A stretch of DNA of 64,000 nt from Notospermus geniculatus (GCA_002633025.1 NMRB01001959.1:1-64000); one strand, 5' to 3'. Positions 21,999-33,500 are shown, counted from the stretch's first letter. Made by a program: numbers and translations. Notes: generated by a model from the sequence alone, not told the origin.

Positions 21999-23281
21999 AT
22001 GGAGATAAACGGTCATAGACAAGCTTGGACACAAGCCCGAAGTCCCGATAAAGATTACGTAGCTGAACAACAGTCGGCACTGTCTAATCTTCTGGAAGAT
22101 AGCATCTTTGATACTCCGAAGAGACAGACAATTTTTGCTTCCCCGTGCCCCACTAGACGTTTACTAGGTGTCCCTACCTCTCCGTCGTCACAGAAGGATC
22201 CCCATAATACCCCCGTACTTCCATTACACGCGGGATTCCATTCCCCCCACAGTCACGTGGTACTGGCAGTAACATAAGGAAAAGGGATCAGACAACGCCG
22301 GATACAGGAGAACGACAACGTGAAGAACCTAATAAAAAGGGCCGACCAGATTTGGATAACACAATGGATGAACTTGGATCAGGCCAAGCAAACGCACTGA
22401 CAGTAGACACTATGAAGGCTCTCTTAGATGGATGGCGGGCAGAACAACGAGCGCAGTATGAAGCTTTAAACCGGAAGATGGATAACATAACCATCAATCT
22501 GAAAGTCAAGGTCAAAGAGGCAGTTGATGCAGCCATCAAGGAGAAGCTGCCCGAGATTGATGGAAGGATAGACAAGAAAATTGATGAAGCAAAATTGTCA
22601 CTTCAAGGATCTTTCACCAAGAGTCTAAAGGATGTTGGGAAAAAGATTGATGATATAGAAGATGATTGGAGGAAAGAGAAAGATATACAACAAAACATTA
22701 TCATCGGTGGACTGCCGGAGTTACATGTAGTAACTGATAACTATATGATCCAAAAAACTGAGGATGTAAAGGTTGTACGAGAATTGATTGAGCGCACCAG
22801 GTTGCAGGACCGTACCATTATCAGAACTGCAAAAAGGATAGGAGCAAAGAAATCAGGGGAAACGCGTCTTGTAAAACTCATTCTTGCAAACCAAAACCAG
22901 AGGGACTTATTTCTCGATAGAATAAACTTACTCAAGAGAGAACAAAAGGGTAAAACTAAAGAAGAGGGGGGCCTCGACCACTCAACCTTCTCCATTGATA
23001 GGACAAAAAAGGAGCGCAATGAGTACAAGAAATTGAAACAGGAGATGGAGGAAAGACTGAGGCAGGGCGAACGAGATCTAAAAATCCGCAGGAATAAAAT
23101 TGTGAAAGTCAACCCGCCCTTTCGAGGAGACCCCCCAACGGGGGACGCTAGGAACTTGTCAGTGGTAAAGCCACCTGTCAGATGTCTGTTGTCGAACGCT
23201 GACAGTCTCCACAACAAAATTGCTGAATTAGAAACTGTAGCTCTTGATTTTAAACCAGATATCATTGCCATGTCGAGGTAA
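21999..23281 (+). pseudogene. LINE ORF1-like coiled coil running into endonuclease
   Basis: Two frames joined by a shift near 22250-22280. From about 22264 the frame reads without stops to 23281, with a Lys/Glu-rich coiled-coil region (residues WRAEQRAQYEALNRKMDNI onward) then IIIGGLPE and RTAKRIGAKKSGETRLVKL, as in LINE ORF1/nucleic-acid chaperone proteins. The last 30 codons (LLSNADSLHNKIAEL...KPDIIAMS) match the N-terminus of an apurinic-type LINE endonuclease, so ORF1 and ORF2 appear fused in one frame, with a stop at 23279. The fusion may reflect a lost ORF1 stop. Confidence 0.7.
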
Positions 23282-23441
23282 AACCGAAGAATACTAGATT
23301 CCCCTTACGTGAATGTGATATTTTATTAATCGGATACCAGATACCTGTACATAATTTGGAGGAAAATGGAAGAGGAATCTGTGTTTTCGGGAAACTAGCT
23401 CGGGAGGACCAAACCACAGAGCAGCAAAATTCCTTGAAACA

Positions 23442-24659
23442 GTGCAGGAAGCAATGGCAACACAACTGGTTAGAGAAGACACCCACCATAGACCAGGTCA
23501 AAGATCAACGTTGATTGACCTAGTTATTGCCTCGAATCCGGACTCAGTGCATGACATTACGCATTTACCAGGCCTTGGAAAGAGTCATCATGACACACTT
23601 CTTATAGACGTCGACCGTACGTTAACCTCAAAGCCAGAGTTATTATGTCCACTCAAATATTGCTACCAGAGAGGAGACTTTACTAGTATGAAAGCAAACT
23701 TGGAGACAGAAAACTTGGAGGGCAAGTTACAGACACTGGACACCGAATCTGCTTGGCAACTGATAAAAAATGTTTTGATATCACTACGCAACATATTTGT
23801 CCCAACAACCAGAATGAAAGCTGGCTACAATACACATCTACGTAAAAAGCCTCTTTGGATGAACGAGCGAGCGCTAAGGGTAGTGAAAAGGAAACACGAA
23901 GCCTATAGAAGATATTTGAGAACAAAGGAGGGTACTGATTATCAGGCATACATAACTGAACGCAACAAATTCCAAAGAGAAGTACGAAGGGCGAAACGGA
24001 ACTTCGAAAAGAAGATCGCAACAGAAGTAAAGTCAAACCCAAAAGCTTTTTGGGGGTATTACAATAGTAAAACGTCCAGATCCCAACAGATCCCAAACTT
24101 AAAAAACCAAGACGGAGTAGAAGTAGAAGACGATGAAGACAAGGCTGAGTGTTTAAACAACTTCTTTAGCAGCATCTTCACCCTGGAAGACACAACCGTG
24201 GTCCCGACATTGCCGACTCGCACTATCATGACTATGAGAAGCCAAATGCCACCAGTCCAGATCACCTCGGACGTAGTTAGGAAGAAATTGAGTGAGCTAA
24301 AGACCACAAAAGCCCATGGGCCCGATAATACTCATCCCGTCATGCTCCATGAACTGAGGGAAGAGCTTTGCGTACCACTTGCATTGTTATTCAAAAAAAG
24401 TCTGGAAGAGTCGGTCGTCCCCCGTGACTGGAAGGTGGCACAGGTCACCCCGATTTTTAAGAAAGGTGTACGTAGCAGTCCTACTAACTATCGCCCCATC
24501 AGCCTGACTTCAGTCATATGCAAAGTTATGGAATCTATCATTAGGGATAGCATCATGGAACATATCACCACAAATAATCTGATCGTAGGAAACCAGCACG
24601 GCTTTGTCCCGCGTAAAGGTTGCAATACCAACTTCTGGAGTCGCTGGAACACTGGCTGA
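23442..24659 (+). pseudogene. LINE endonuclease C-terminus and RT N-terminal part
   Basis: Opens inside the endonuclease: HRPGQRSTLIDLVIASNP and LPGLGKSHHDTLLIDV are its closing motifs. The preceding 23284-23400, read in another frame, gives GYQIPVHNLEENGRGICVF, so roughly 100 endonuclease residues are missing. Next comes the linker and RT fingers: KAHGPDNTHPVMLHEL, then VVPRDWKVAQVTPIFKKG and NYRPISLTSVICKVMESII. A frameshift at about 24630-24640 ends it in GFVPRKGCNTNF. Confidence 0.8.
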
Positions 24660-25777
24660 ATGAACTCGAGGATGGGAAGAAAGTGGATATTTTGTTTTTT
24701 GACTACGCTAAAGCTTTCGATCGAGTCCCACACCTGCGTCTTTTAAATAAGCTTGCAAGCTATAGGATAGACCAGCACACGCTAGGATGGATTAAGTCAT
24801 TTCTAGAGGACAGACTGCAATATGTTCAAATTGGGAATCAGCGGTCAACCAAACAGAGGAAAAGGAGTGGTGTACCTCAGGGCAGTGTCCTGGGTCCAAC
24901 CTTGTTCATACTCTTCATAAGCGACCAACCTGAGACACTGGACATTCCTATTAAAATGTTCGCAGATGACGTGAAGGCCTTCAAAGGAGTGGGAAGCCAG
25001 GAGGATGAGGCGGAAGTACAGGATAGTATTACCAAACTCGAGAGATGGACGAAGATATGGCAGATGGGCTATAACAAAGACAAATGCTGCCACTTGCGCC
25101 TTGGCGATTCAACTACAGATCCGGTATACTGTTTCACAGACGGCAATGTTCCTATCAAGAAAGTTACCTCCGAAAAAGACCTGGGTGTTACAGTTGATGA
25201 AAATCTCTCCTTTAAGCCTCATATCGATACAGTAATTAAGAAAGCCTACTCAATGTTAGGCACTATCAAGAGGACATTCATTAGTTTACCGAGCATGATC
25301 TTTCTCCCCCTGTATAAAGCACTTGTCAGACCTCATCTCGAGTATGCTCAAGAAATCTGGAGCCCCTGGAGAAGACAAGACGTCATCCGACTAGAGCGCG
25401 TGCAAAGGAGAGCGACCAAACTCGTGCGTGGCCTTGGAAATTTGCCCTACACAGACAGACTCCGTAGATTAAATCTACCTACCCTCGCTCATAGAAGATT
25501 GCGTGGGGTTATGATAATTATGTTTAAGATCACCCATGGCCTACTCCTAACCTCAGCTGCGGTGCCGTTCAGCCGGAATGTGACAACCCGAGGTCATCCC
25601 ATGAAATTGGAACCTGAACGGTTCAGAACGAGGAGCCGAAGGCACCTTTTTTTCAACCGGGTAGTCAAAGACTGGAACAGCCTACCATCAGACGTAGTTA
25701 TGGCACCCTCTCTCTCTTCCTTTAAATCTCGGTTGGATAACTTCTGGGACGGAACGAGGGATCGCTATCTGTATTGA
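24620..25777 (+). pseudogene. LINE reverse transcriptase palm and C-terminus
   Basis: Continues the RT one frame over. Motif A is VDILFFDYAKAFDRVPH, motif B RSGVPQGSVLGPTLFILFIS and motif C IKMFADDVKAF, with both catalytic aspartates present. The thumb and tail follow: LGVTVDENLSFKPHI, YKALVRPHLEYAQEIWSP and WNSLPSDVV. The stop is at 25775-25777. Catalytic residues are kept, but the frameshift and endonuclease damage upstream make the element non-functional. Confidence 0.88.
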
Positions 25778-26010
25778 CTTTCAGTAAATTAGAAGGTCGC
25801 TGTGCCACAACGAAGGAATTAACACGGACAAATCTACCAAGTTCAACTAGTGGCTGGACAATGCATATAATGTACATAGTTAAGACAGATTTTAAACTTA
25901 TTTTTGCGTCAAACCCAAGCCGTGCGCACCATGAAGTTTCAAGTATTAGTCTACACGATTGAAGAGGCAAAGACCCGTGAGGGCCAAGCCTTATGATGAT
26001 GATGATGATA

Positions 26011-26177
26011 ACACCACGTTGAACTTGTCAAGTGGTGAAACTATGGCTGCCATGATATAGTATCAGTCCAGCCTCGGTGTTATCACTGGCTATATACGGC
26101 TGGACAGGGGACCAGTCATATCGAGGTGTGGAGGGAGAAAGAGTCACCGAACGAATATACTGTAGTCGTGCTTTAAG
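26011..26177. other. Short spacer
   Basis: A short stretch between the LINE tail and the tandem duplication. No feature recognised beyond an imperfect ggctg..cagcc inverted word near 26040-26105. Confidence 0.4.
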
Positions 26178-27545
26178 AAGCCTGACTTTCCCGAGTTTCG
26201 TGCACAACGCGCGGCGAAGCACTAGCTTTTCAGTTCCAAAATATCAAAACCATCGTTGTTGCAGAGTGGCTCAAAAATTGTCCCTTTTATCCAAAAAAAA
26301 CGTAGTCATTTTCTTCACTTTGTTTGCCGTCTGCTTCTTCATTTCCAATGGTGACCATAATTAGTTAAGAAATGAAATGATTTGGATTGGTCAAAATCCA
26401 TGCCGGTGTAACGTTTTTCAGTGTTCCCCATCTGCGAGTGTTCCCCTGCTATTGTCTGACGGAATAAGCCGCGACTTGACAATGGATGACACAGAGAGAA
26501 ACGTGTCGATCTATCTGCCAGTGTTTCCAGAACAATAGGGGAACACTGACACACGGAAACACTGAAAAACTTTACACCTGTGTAATGTTTTTCAGAGGCT
26601 CGTGTGCCAGTGTGACATTACAATAGATTGACGGAATAAGCGGCGACTTGACAATGGGCGACACACAGAGAAACAGCGAGTCCGTTTCCCAGTGTGTTCC
26701 GAACACTGGGAAACACAGAAATATGGCCACACTGAAAAACGTTACACCTGGTCACACATTCAACCTCGGGCTCAAGGGCGGACGAGAAAATACCTGTATG
26801 ATGGTTTGTGTGACCTCGACGTTGCGCCGAGGCGACGTAGCGTCGAGGTTGAGNGTTAAGAAGCCTGACTTTCCCGAGTTTCGTGCACAACGCGCGGCGA
26901 AGCACTAGCTTTTCAGTTCCAAAATATCAAAAACCATCGTTGTTGCAGAGTGGCTCAAAAGTTGTCCCTTCCATCTAAAAAAAACGTAGTCATTTTCCTC
27001 ACTTTGTTTGCCGTCTGCTTCTTCATTGCCGGTGGTGGCCATAATTAGTTAAGAAATGAAATGATTCGGATTGGTCAAAATCCATGCCGGTGTAACGTTT
27101 TTCAGTGTTCCCCATCTGCGAGTGTTCCCCTGCTATTGTCTGACGGAATAAGCCGCGACTTGACAATGGATGACACAGAGAGAAACGTGTCGATCTATCT
27201 GCCAGTGTTTCCAGAACAATAGGGGAACACTGAAACACGGAAACACTGAAAAACTTTACACCTGTGTAATGTTTTTCAGAGGCCCGTGTGCCAGTGTGAC
27301 ATTACAATAGATTGATTGACGGAGTAAGCGGCGACTTGACAATGGGCGACACACAGAGAAACAGCGAGTCCGTTTCCCAGTGTGTTCCGAACACTGGGAA
27401 TCACACAGAAATATGGCCACACTGAAAAACGTTACAACTGGTCACACATTCAACCTCGGGCTCAAGGGCGGACAAGAAAATACCTGTATGATGGTTTGTG
27501 TGATTAGTGTGACCTCGACGTGGCGCCGAGGCGACGTAGCGTCGA
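26178..27545. repeat. 683-bp tandem duplication
   Basis: Two direct copies (about 26178-26860 and 26861-27545), both opening aagcctgactttcccgag and closing gacgtagcgtcgaggttgag. Each copy contains internal related blocks (tgacggaataagc.gcgacttgacaatgg, twice per copy; acactgaaaaac.ttacacc). Differences are few, so the duplication is recent. One ambiguous base is at 26854. Open frames here are repeat shadows. Confidence 0.85.
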
Positions 27546-27655
27546 GGTTGAGGAACGCATGTGGATGCGGAATGAGGTCGGCGCGATGCATGGTTTGCAA
27601 TCTAGGCCGGGGGGGGGGGGGGNGGGGGGGGGGGCGTTTTTTCGGACCGGCCGAT
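27546..27655. repeat. Poly-G tract
   Basis: About 30 consecutive G (27608-27635, one N inside). Length is likely unreliable in the assembly. Confidence 0.8.
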
Positions 27656-28132
27656 ACACCGGCCAATCAACACCTGGTTTCGTTATACACTCCCAGATGT
27701 CACTGCATTACAATTTCATCTTGAGTGTTGTAATTGACGCCCATAGATCATTGAATCGCAACGGGTCAGCAGTTGAAATTCAGCAGCAGGGTGGGCCCTG
27801 TGCAGTGTACTCGACACCGATGAACGTACGGTATACACCGGTACACTGTATTTCAAAGGGCAGTCTTGCGGGATTGATGACGAACCAAAGAACTGAACGT
27901 TTGTCGAAGTTAAATCTCCTTGCCTTGTATGTTATCAAGTAGGCCTACATCTAAGTGGGGTTCGACTGCGGACAATCACTTTGGAATTGTATCATTTGTG
28001 CTACAGAACTATACATTACGTGTATTTAGGAATCGTATTATTTTTAGGCAGATACTGTCGCAAATTGCAGGAAAAATGCAAAAACCTGCCAGTGCCCTTA
28101 ATGATAAGATATATTTCGCTCGTAAACTCAAG
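27656..28132 (+). promoter_or_regulatory. 5' region of gene B, conserved in C and D
   Basis: 27656-27830 (caccggccaa.cacctggtttcg, then cgcaacgggtcagcagttgaaattcagcag, shown here only in part) is strongly conserved at 50221-50390 and 53214-53385. A second conserved block just before the ATG includes ggaatcgtattatttttag (about 28027-28046), a possible 3' splice site. It is probably promoter plus untranslated leader; the transcription start was not identified. Confidence 0.5.
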
Positions 28133-28471
28133 ATGTTGCGATTCAGTTGGTTCTTAGTCGTTTTTTCATCTGTGTCGGCAGTCGATTCAATGGATCGGAT
28201 TTTGACCCGACCTGCACTCAATTCAATGGATTGGACTTTGACCCGACCTGGACAGTGCATCGGTTTGATTCCACGTTCCAAAACACCAATTGAGACACTC
28301 GCTGCCGATTCTGTTCTGGAATGTGCGCTTAGATGCTCTAAGAATTCTGGATGCAGGTCCTTTTACTTCCTTGATAAGTGCATGATGTATTCTGGCACGG
28401 CTGATAAAGACTGCACTGGGTTTGTGAAGCATGCATCGACAGCAAGTGTTGGATATTTCGAAGTTCAGAGG
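28133..28471 (+). CDS. Gene B exon 1: signal peptide + PAN/apple domain
   Basis: Gene B (28133-28471, 31220-31289, 34697-35379) predicts 363 residues. The chosen ATG begins MLRFSWFLVVFSSVSA, aligned with A, C and D; an upstream in-frame ATG at 28076 would add 19 residues and weaken the signal peptide. A unique 36-bp in-frame duplication gives two tandem copies of NSMDWTLTRPG-like sequence (DRILTRPA then DWTLTRPG) between signal peptide and domain. The six cysteines match gene A (CALRCSKNSGCRSF core). The donor is agg|gtaagt, phase 0. Intron 1 is 2.7 kb and filled with palindromic and minisatellite repeats. Confidence 0.85.
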
Positions 28472-28889
28472 GTAAGTAGATTCATAGGTAAAAGTCATTG
28501 AATGAAGCCACAGCCCTGCCTGTTCAACTGATAGGTATTTTCTAACTATTTTTCCTGTAATTTTTCATGGGGTATGAATAAATTCGGGCTTAACTGAACA
28601 TGTAGCCCACATGTATAAATTTAGGCAAAAAAGTTGCAAAACGAGTCGTAACAATGACTGATTAGCACCTATACCAAATTTCCTGTCAAAGCCTGAATGG
28701 GTTCGAATCCCAACGTCTGAAGTGACAGGCGTCCATGTTTTTGCTTGAATCATCACTCTCACAGCCCAGCTTGAAAACTTATTCAAAAGTCAAGGTGGAG
28801 CTCCGACAGCCCAGAAATAATAATTCCTCATTAATGTGAATGATTCATTTCGCTTGTAGCTTGGCAGACACGCCTTCGCCTTCTTCATC
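28472..28889. other. Intron 1 of B, no feature seen
   Basis: The first 400 bp of the intron. No repeat pairing or coding potential recognised. Confidence 0.5.
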
Positions 28890-29000
28890 CAAAGAACGAG
28901 AAAGCACAAAATTGACACACAAAATGATAAATATCAAGAAGTCAACGTCCAGAAACTTGCGAATTTTCCACCCCAACCGGGGTCTTCCTCAGGCACTTTT
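28890..29000 (-). repeat. Dispersed repeat with hammerhead-like core
   Basis: The same repeat lies in opposite orientation at 35845-35945 (shared gttgacttcttgatattta and tgtgtgtcaattttgtg blocks). The two copies thus flank the B gene body as inverted repeats. The core at 28959-28992 has the CUGANGA/stem/GAAA order. Confidence 0.6.
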
Positions 29001-29042
29001 CAGTTAGAGAGACCAGAAAAGACTCAAGACAAAAGACTCGGG

Positions 29043-29156
29043 GTCGTATTTTAGAACGTTCCTTAACGTTAAGGTCGACCTGAAGTCTATTGTAAAATCA
29101 TCGAGAACAATAGATTTAAGGTGGACCTTAATGTTAAGGAACGTTCTAAAATACCG
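29043..29156. mobile_element. Palindromic MITE
   Basis: cgtattttagaacgttccttaacg and its near-complement ...gttaaggaacgttctaaaatac enclose a short centre. Related to 19855-19985 and 20525-20636. Confidence 0.7.
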
Positions 29157-29182
29157 CCTTCAGTTTTTCTTCGTTTTCTTTA

Positions 29183-30105
29183 GGTACAGTCATTGACATT
29201 AGGTACAGTCATCTACACCTACTACCTTGAATATTTCAAATACTACTGGGCCAATTTAACACGATTTGTACCACATGAAAGTATATAACCTTGGTCATAT
29301 TTCTGCATCAAAATTTTGGAAATTTGGAAATATCATAATTATGTAATAGCTCATTAGAAAACCCCCTAAAAATCAACATTTTTATTATGGAATTTTTTTG
29401 TGACTTTTGTTACAGGGTTGATAGAGTGGAAGTTTCTAAGGATTTTGGGCTTTGTTTCATCAGAATATCCCGAGTGGTTGCTGAGATATTTGAGATTATC
29501 GAAAGTTTGATAATTTGAGATTTTCATGTTTTTCAGGAAATTTTGATACCATCAGCTAAAGCTAACCTCAGAATATGGGTTTACAATAATTTTGGAACTT
29601 TTTGCGTTAACTGGGCCGAGATATTCATATTTGAAAATACCCCCTTAACTTAAGACATGCTTAACTTCTAACCAGTTTACGCTATAAGTTCCAAAACTTC
29701 ATAATCCTACGTTTTTAGGTGAGCTCTGTCTACTAATATCACAATTTTGTGAAAATTTGGAAATTCTCAAATTATCGAAATTTTGATAATCTCAAATATC
29801 TCAGCAACCATTCAAGATATTTTGACGAAACAAAGCCTAAAATCCTTAGAAACTTCCACTCTATCAACCCTGTAACAAAAGTCACAAAAAAATTCCATAA
29901 TAAAAATGTTGATTTTTAGGGGGTTTTCTAATGAGCTATTTCATAATTATGATATTTCCAAATTTCCAAAATTTTGATGCAGTAATATGACCAAGGTTAT
30001 ATACTTTCATGTGGTACAAACCGTGTTAAAATTGGCCCAGTAGTATTTGAAATATTCAAGGTAGTAGGTGTAGATAAACTAATGTCAATGACTGTACATG
30101 TAGAT
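29183..30105. mobile_element. Giant palindromic element, about 0.9 kb
   Basis: Left arm about 29183-29540 (acagtcattgacatt, then ctactaccttgaatatttc) and right arm about 29745-30105 are inverted copies with few mismatches, around a 200-bp centre. Noncoding. A second member lies at 40827-41480 with its left arm lost in a gap. Confidence 0.8.
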
Positions 30106-30379
30106 TCATTTTACGTTTTGTGCTTTGCGCGTGTCCATGTGAATGCGTGGTAGAAAAAAGTAATATTTTATTATTGATACCGCAAATAAATATAGGGAAT
30201 GGACAAGTGCGAAGTGCAAAACGGAGAATTGTATGAATTGGCCTTCAAGGTAGATTCATACTTCTCCGTTTTGTGCTTTGCGCTTGTGCGTTCCCAATGT
30301 TTATGTTGATGGAGCACTGAAGTAGCGGAATGCAGTATGGTATGAAACCAGTTACAAAGTAAAACATACCATAATATGA
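30106..30379. repeat. Inverted repeat (caaaacggagaa / ttctccgttttg)
   Basis: gggaatggacaagtgcgaag... (30195) pairs with ...cgcttgtgcgttccc (30298). A related cgttttgtgctttgcgcgtg word precedes it at about 30114. Confidence 0.6.
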
Positions 30380-30930
30380 ACATTTTAGTGTGGCCGTCAA
30401 AATCATCGTACGTGTAATACATTGAGTACCACACGAGATGTCGTCTTAAAATCCAAGATGGCCTCCATTTTTCGGCAATTTTGCCGTTACCATCGGACTC
30501 CATGACCCTGAAAACCTAAATATAGCCATCAAAATTATCATCGTATGCCATAGTTTTTAAATTATAAACAGAAATGTGTCCTGAATGGCGGCCATATTGG
30601 ATTTCAAGAACGCCATTTTGTTGGCAATTCTACCATCACCATCGATTCCTAGACCCTGAAAATCTAGGTGTAGCCATCAATATCACCATGTATGCCGTAT
30701 AATTTTCAAGGTAGGCCTATAAGCAGAAATGTGTCCTGAATGGCGGCCACCTTGAAATCCAAGATAGCCGCCATTTTTAGCATTTGTTACCGTTACCATC
30801 AGATTTCTCGACCGCAAAAACCTGGGTATAGCCATCCAGATCATCTTCATATGTACGACAGTTTTTTTTAGTTATTCGCAGATAAATGTAGAGAATGGCG
30901 GCCATCTTGAAATCCAAGATGGCGGCCAAA
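30380..30930. repeat. Minisatellite, unit about 155 bp, 3-4 copies
   Basis: gaatggcggccat recurs at 30583, 30738 and 30893, with the surrounding agaaatgtgtcctgaatgg, aaatccaagatgg and taccatcaccatc blocks. The words caagatggcggcc resemble YY1-type sites. Shares ggcggccatattggat exactly with the 145-bp array at 46.7 kb. Confidence 0.75.
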
Positions 30931-31219
30931 AGCGGAGATTAAAAAATTGTCAACAATGTATTTCTGAATGCACTTTAAATTTGCCACAAGAAAACAGTAT
31001 TCCCAGATTGTTCCAAAAATGGCCACAAAGTTACATAAGCCGGTCCATGGAGATTAACTTTTATTGTTTTGAAAGTCTGTTCTTTGGTTATACCTCCAAA
31101 CATGCATGGCCGCTGTGACATCATATGAAAATACCTCATTGGACGTGTCCTCACTCCATTAACTGCGTTTTTGTTATAAAGCTATCGAATCTACATGTAG
31201 TGCTAATTGTCCTTTTCAG

Positions 31220-31289
31220 ACCTGTACTGGATCCAGTTGTAAATGCAATGGGCCATACAGAGGGAAAAATTGCGGTATCAATACAGTTG
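31220..31289 (+). CDS. Gene B exon 2: half-EGF module
   Basis: A 70-nt exon between ccttttcag and gtaagaa, phase 0 in, phase 1 out. Encodes TCTGSSCKCNGPYRGKNCGI with the four cysteines conserved. Upstream intron sequence (gacatcatatgaaa.acct, actccattaactgcgttttt) is also shared with D (about 55197-55260), showing common descent of the whole unit. Confidence 0.85.
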
Positions 31290-31388
31290 GTAAGAAAATG
31301 TGTGAAGCAAGTTATCCACTATGCGTATTAGCGTGTGCATTATCCTTTTATGGAAGGGAGCAGCCATGGCTTCATATGCTTCTAAGTC

Positions 31389-33121
31389 CAGTGTGGCTAT
31401 TCAAATCTTGGGATACACTGGGGAAGAAGTTCCGGTACGTCACACTCGAGCAGACGACGCATCAGAAAATCGTCGCTTATTCCTTCAGTTTAAAATGTTC
31501 TGAACTTTAATAACCTCACATAACAATGTCGAGTTATGCCCCTTCCATTATGATTGCCTTCATCGCGAAATTATTGCATATTCGGGTCTATTTCACACGA
31601 AATACACGCATAACCCCATGTTCCCATGCATTTTGCCATTTTGCAAGGGTTAGTCGTGGATCAGGGACGGATTCCTTCAGCATGGCATCAGCACGGTAAA
31701 TTCACATTATTTTTCAATCATTTCCATGCGTCGAAGTATGTCCAGTGTGGAGAAATATCAAGAAATGTACCCAGCTGGAGTACGCTGGGGCAGACCGCCG
31801 AATTTTCATGGTGTACGCTAGGGCAGACGGTATAAGTATTGAATACAATACACCTGTGCATATCAGCGCCTCGCACGGTGCATAGTCACCGTGGCCGAGT
31901 GGCATAGCAACCTGCCCACAGAGCAGAAGGTCACGGGTTCGATACGCGGGGGGTATACATTTTCTTTGCCTTACCTCAGTGTTTTTTTGTTTGTTCTTTT
32001 TTTACCTTTCTGTTTTTTCATCGCGATCGCTAGGTATTGCGTGGTCGCCGTCGATTTTTCGTAGGGGTGGCAGCCATCTCTGCGTTCACATATTCAGCCA
32101 AGCTTTTTCCCCGGCGTGAGATTCGAGTTACCAGTTACAGTCATCACTTCCTCCACATTCCTCCCTTCTCCCCAACCATGCTTATTCGACATAGCGAACC
32201 CCTCTCGCCACCAGGCTTGTTCCAATTTTCACCGTTTCTGTTTGTGCGACCCTTGAATATGATCACTACAATGCCAGTGCTTCGAATATGCCTTGAATGA
32301 CCAAACATTTCACCGTTTGAGTGAATTGATTGCCTCTGCTTGCATGCGGCTTCCGTTTTGCTAGTGCATACTGAAGAGGAAAAAAGCCAGGAAGTTTCGA
32401 CACATTCAGATCTGACCATATATCCTGCAGAGACCCCACCCCCACCCCGTCTCTTCACAGTCTAGACCGGATTGTATTCACCGCCGCTACTAGAAACGGG
32501 CAGAGATATGATTGACAGCTGTATTGGTGAAGTCTTCACTTGGAGGTACCTAATATCAATTTCAATTGAAAACATGTACATCGTAACATGTCTCACATCT
32601 AGGGTGTGCGAAACGTTGCTTGAAAATGGGTATAAATACATTTCCTGATGAAAGTTCATATTTTGACAGTCTTCCCCAGCGTACACCACTTTGGGTCGGC
32701 CTATCTGCCGCAGCGTACACCAGTGTGTCTGCCCCAGCGTATCCTAAATTCGACATATTTCCATTTTTCTCGGTACAGAATGCATGCTTTTTCATAAATG
32801 TGCCTGAATAAGTTATGACTTTTGATATTTTCATCTATTTGACGGTACAAACGCGAAGGAAATCCACAGAAATGGAACTGTGGCCAAAAAACCCACCTCG
32901 GCAGCTGAATTCCTCCCACCATGCATGAATGGCGACTCTCTTCAAACCAATGCATGTAAATTATGTACCTTATTGGAACGATTAACGTTATGGTTTATCA
33001 ATATAAGGTCACTGTCCTTGCAAACAGGGCCTACATAACAAAATGCAACTTGTCGTCTGCTCGAGTGTGACGTACCGGAACTTCTTCCCCAGCGTATCCC
33101 AAGATTTGAATAGCCACACTG
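31389..33121. mobile_element. TIR transposon in intron 2 of B
   Basis: The 70-bp inverted ends (cagtgtggctattcaaatct... and complement) differ at one base; aagtc is duplicated at 31384-31388 and 33122-33126. The element is absent from the same place in D (about 55455-55470). The interior repeats ccccagcgtac words but no transposase was recognised. A 5-bp duplication with CAGTG ends does not fit hAT (8 bp), so the superfamily is open. Confidence 0.75.
31878..31950 (+). repeat. tRNA-like sequence (degenerate)
   Basis: Within the TIR element: accgtggccgagtggcatag (A-box-like, Leu/Ser type) and cacgggttcgatacgcg (B-box-like). The acceptor stem does not pair, so this is a tRNA-derived fragment and not a gene. 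Confidence 0.45.
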
Positions 33122-33154
33122 AAGTCATTGGATTCGGGATTGGCTCCTCCGTAA

Positions 33155-33323
33155 AGCCCTGTTTCCACTAGACCGGTTTCCGCAGCGGTTTTGCGGCGCC
33201 GGGGCGGTTTTCACAGGCATTGGGACAATAAACGAGCCATGTATTGTTAAACCATCGAAGGATCCAAAACCCGGTGAAATCGCAAAACGCAATGCGGGAA
33301 ACCGGTCCAGTGGAAACAGGCCT
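33155..33323. mobile_element. PIF/Harbinger-like MITE
   Basis: Ends agccctgtttccac / gtggaaacaggcct, flanked by TAA at 33152-33154 and 33324-33326. The D paralogue has the uninterrupted site ccgtaaacgg (about 55481). TWA duplication is typical of PIF/Harbinger. Confidence 0.75.
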
Positions 33324-33500
33324 TAAACGGACTACGCACACGCAAACACGCATACATGGACAACCTGCTTTAGGCTGCGGTTACGCTGAAGGCGATTTTG
33401 AAGACGCTGCGAAAAATATTTGTCTGGATGAATAACGAAATGATTCAACCGCACGCGTTGAAAAATCACATCGGTGTAACCGTAGTCTTCGTGTACACTT

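Larger units (their letters stand above)
21641..26010 (+). mobile_element. Long degenerate CR1/jockey-group LINE
   Basis: Order: possible 5' UTR (21641-21998, uncertain), ORF1-like region (about 21999-23150), start of an endonuclease (about 23160-23400), endonuclease C-terminus plus reverse transcriptase (23442-25777), 3' UTR, and a (tga)n tail at 25994-26009. It has several frameshifts and a large internal endonuclease deletion, so it is inactive. The lack of RNase H and the RT motifs favour a CR1/L2/jockey-type clade; the exact clade needs a phylogeny. Confidence 0.8.

Noticed and set aside
22741-23271. 176-codon minus-strand frame
   Set aside because: Antisense shadow of the LINE coding region.
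30174-30930. Possible CRISPR-like regular repeats
   Set aside because: Period and lack of unique spacers show minisatellites; the genome is animal.
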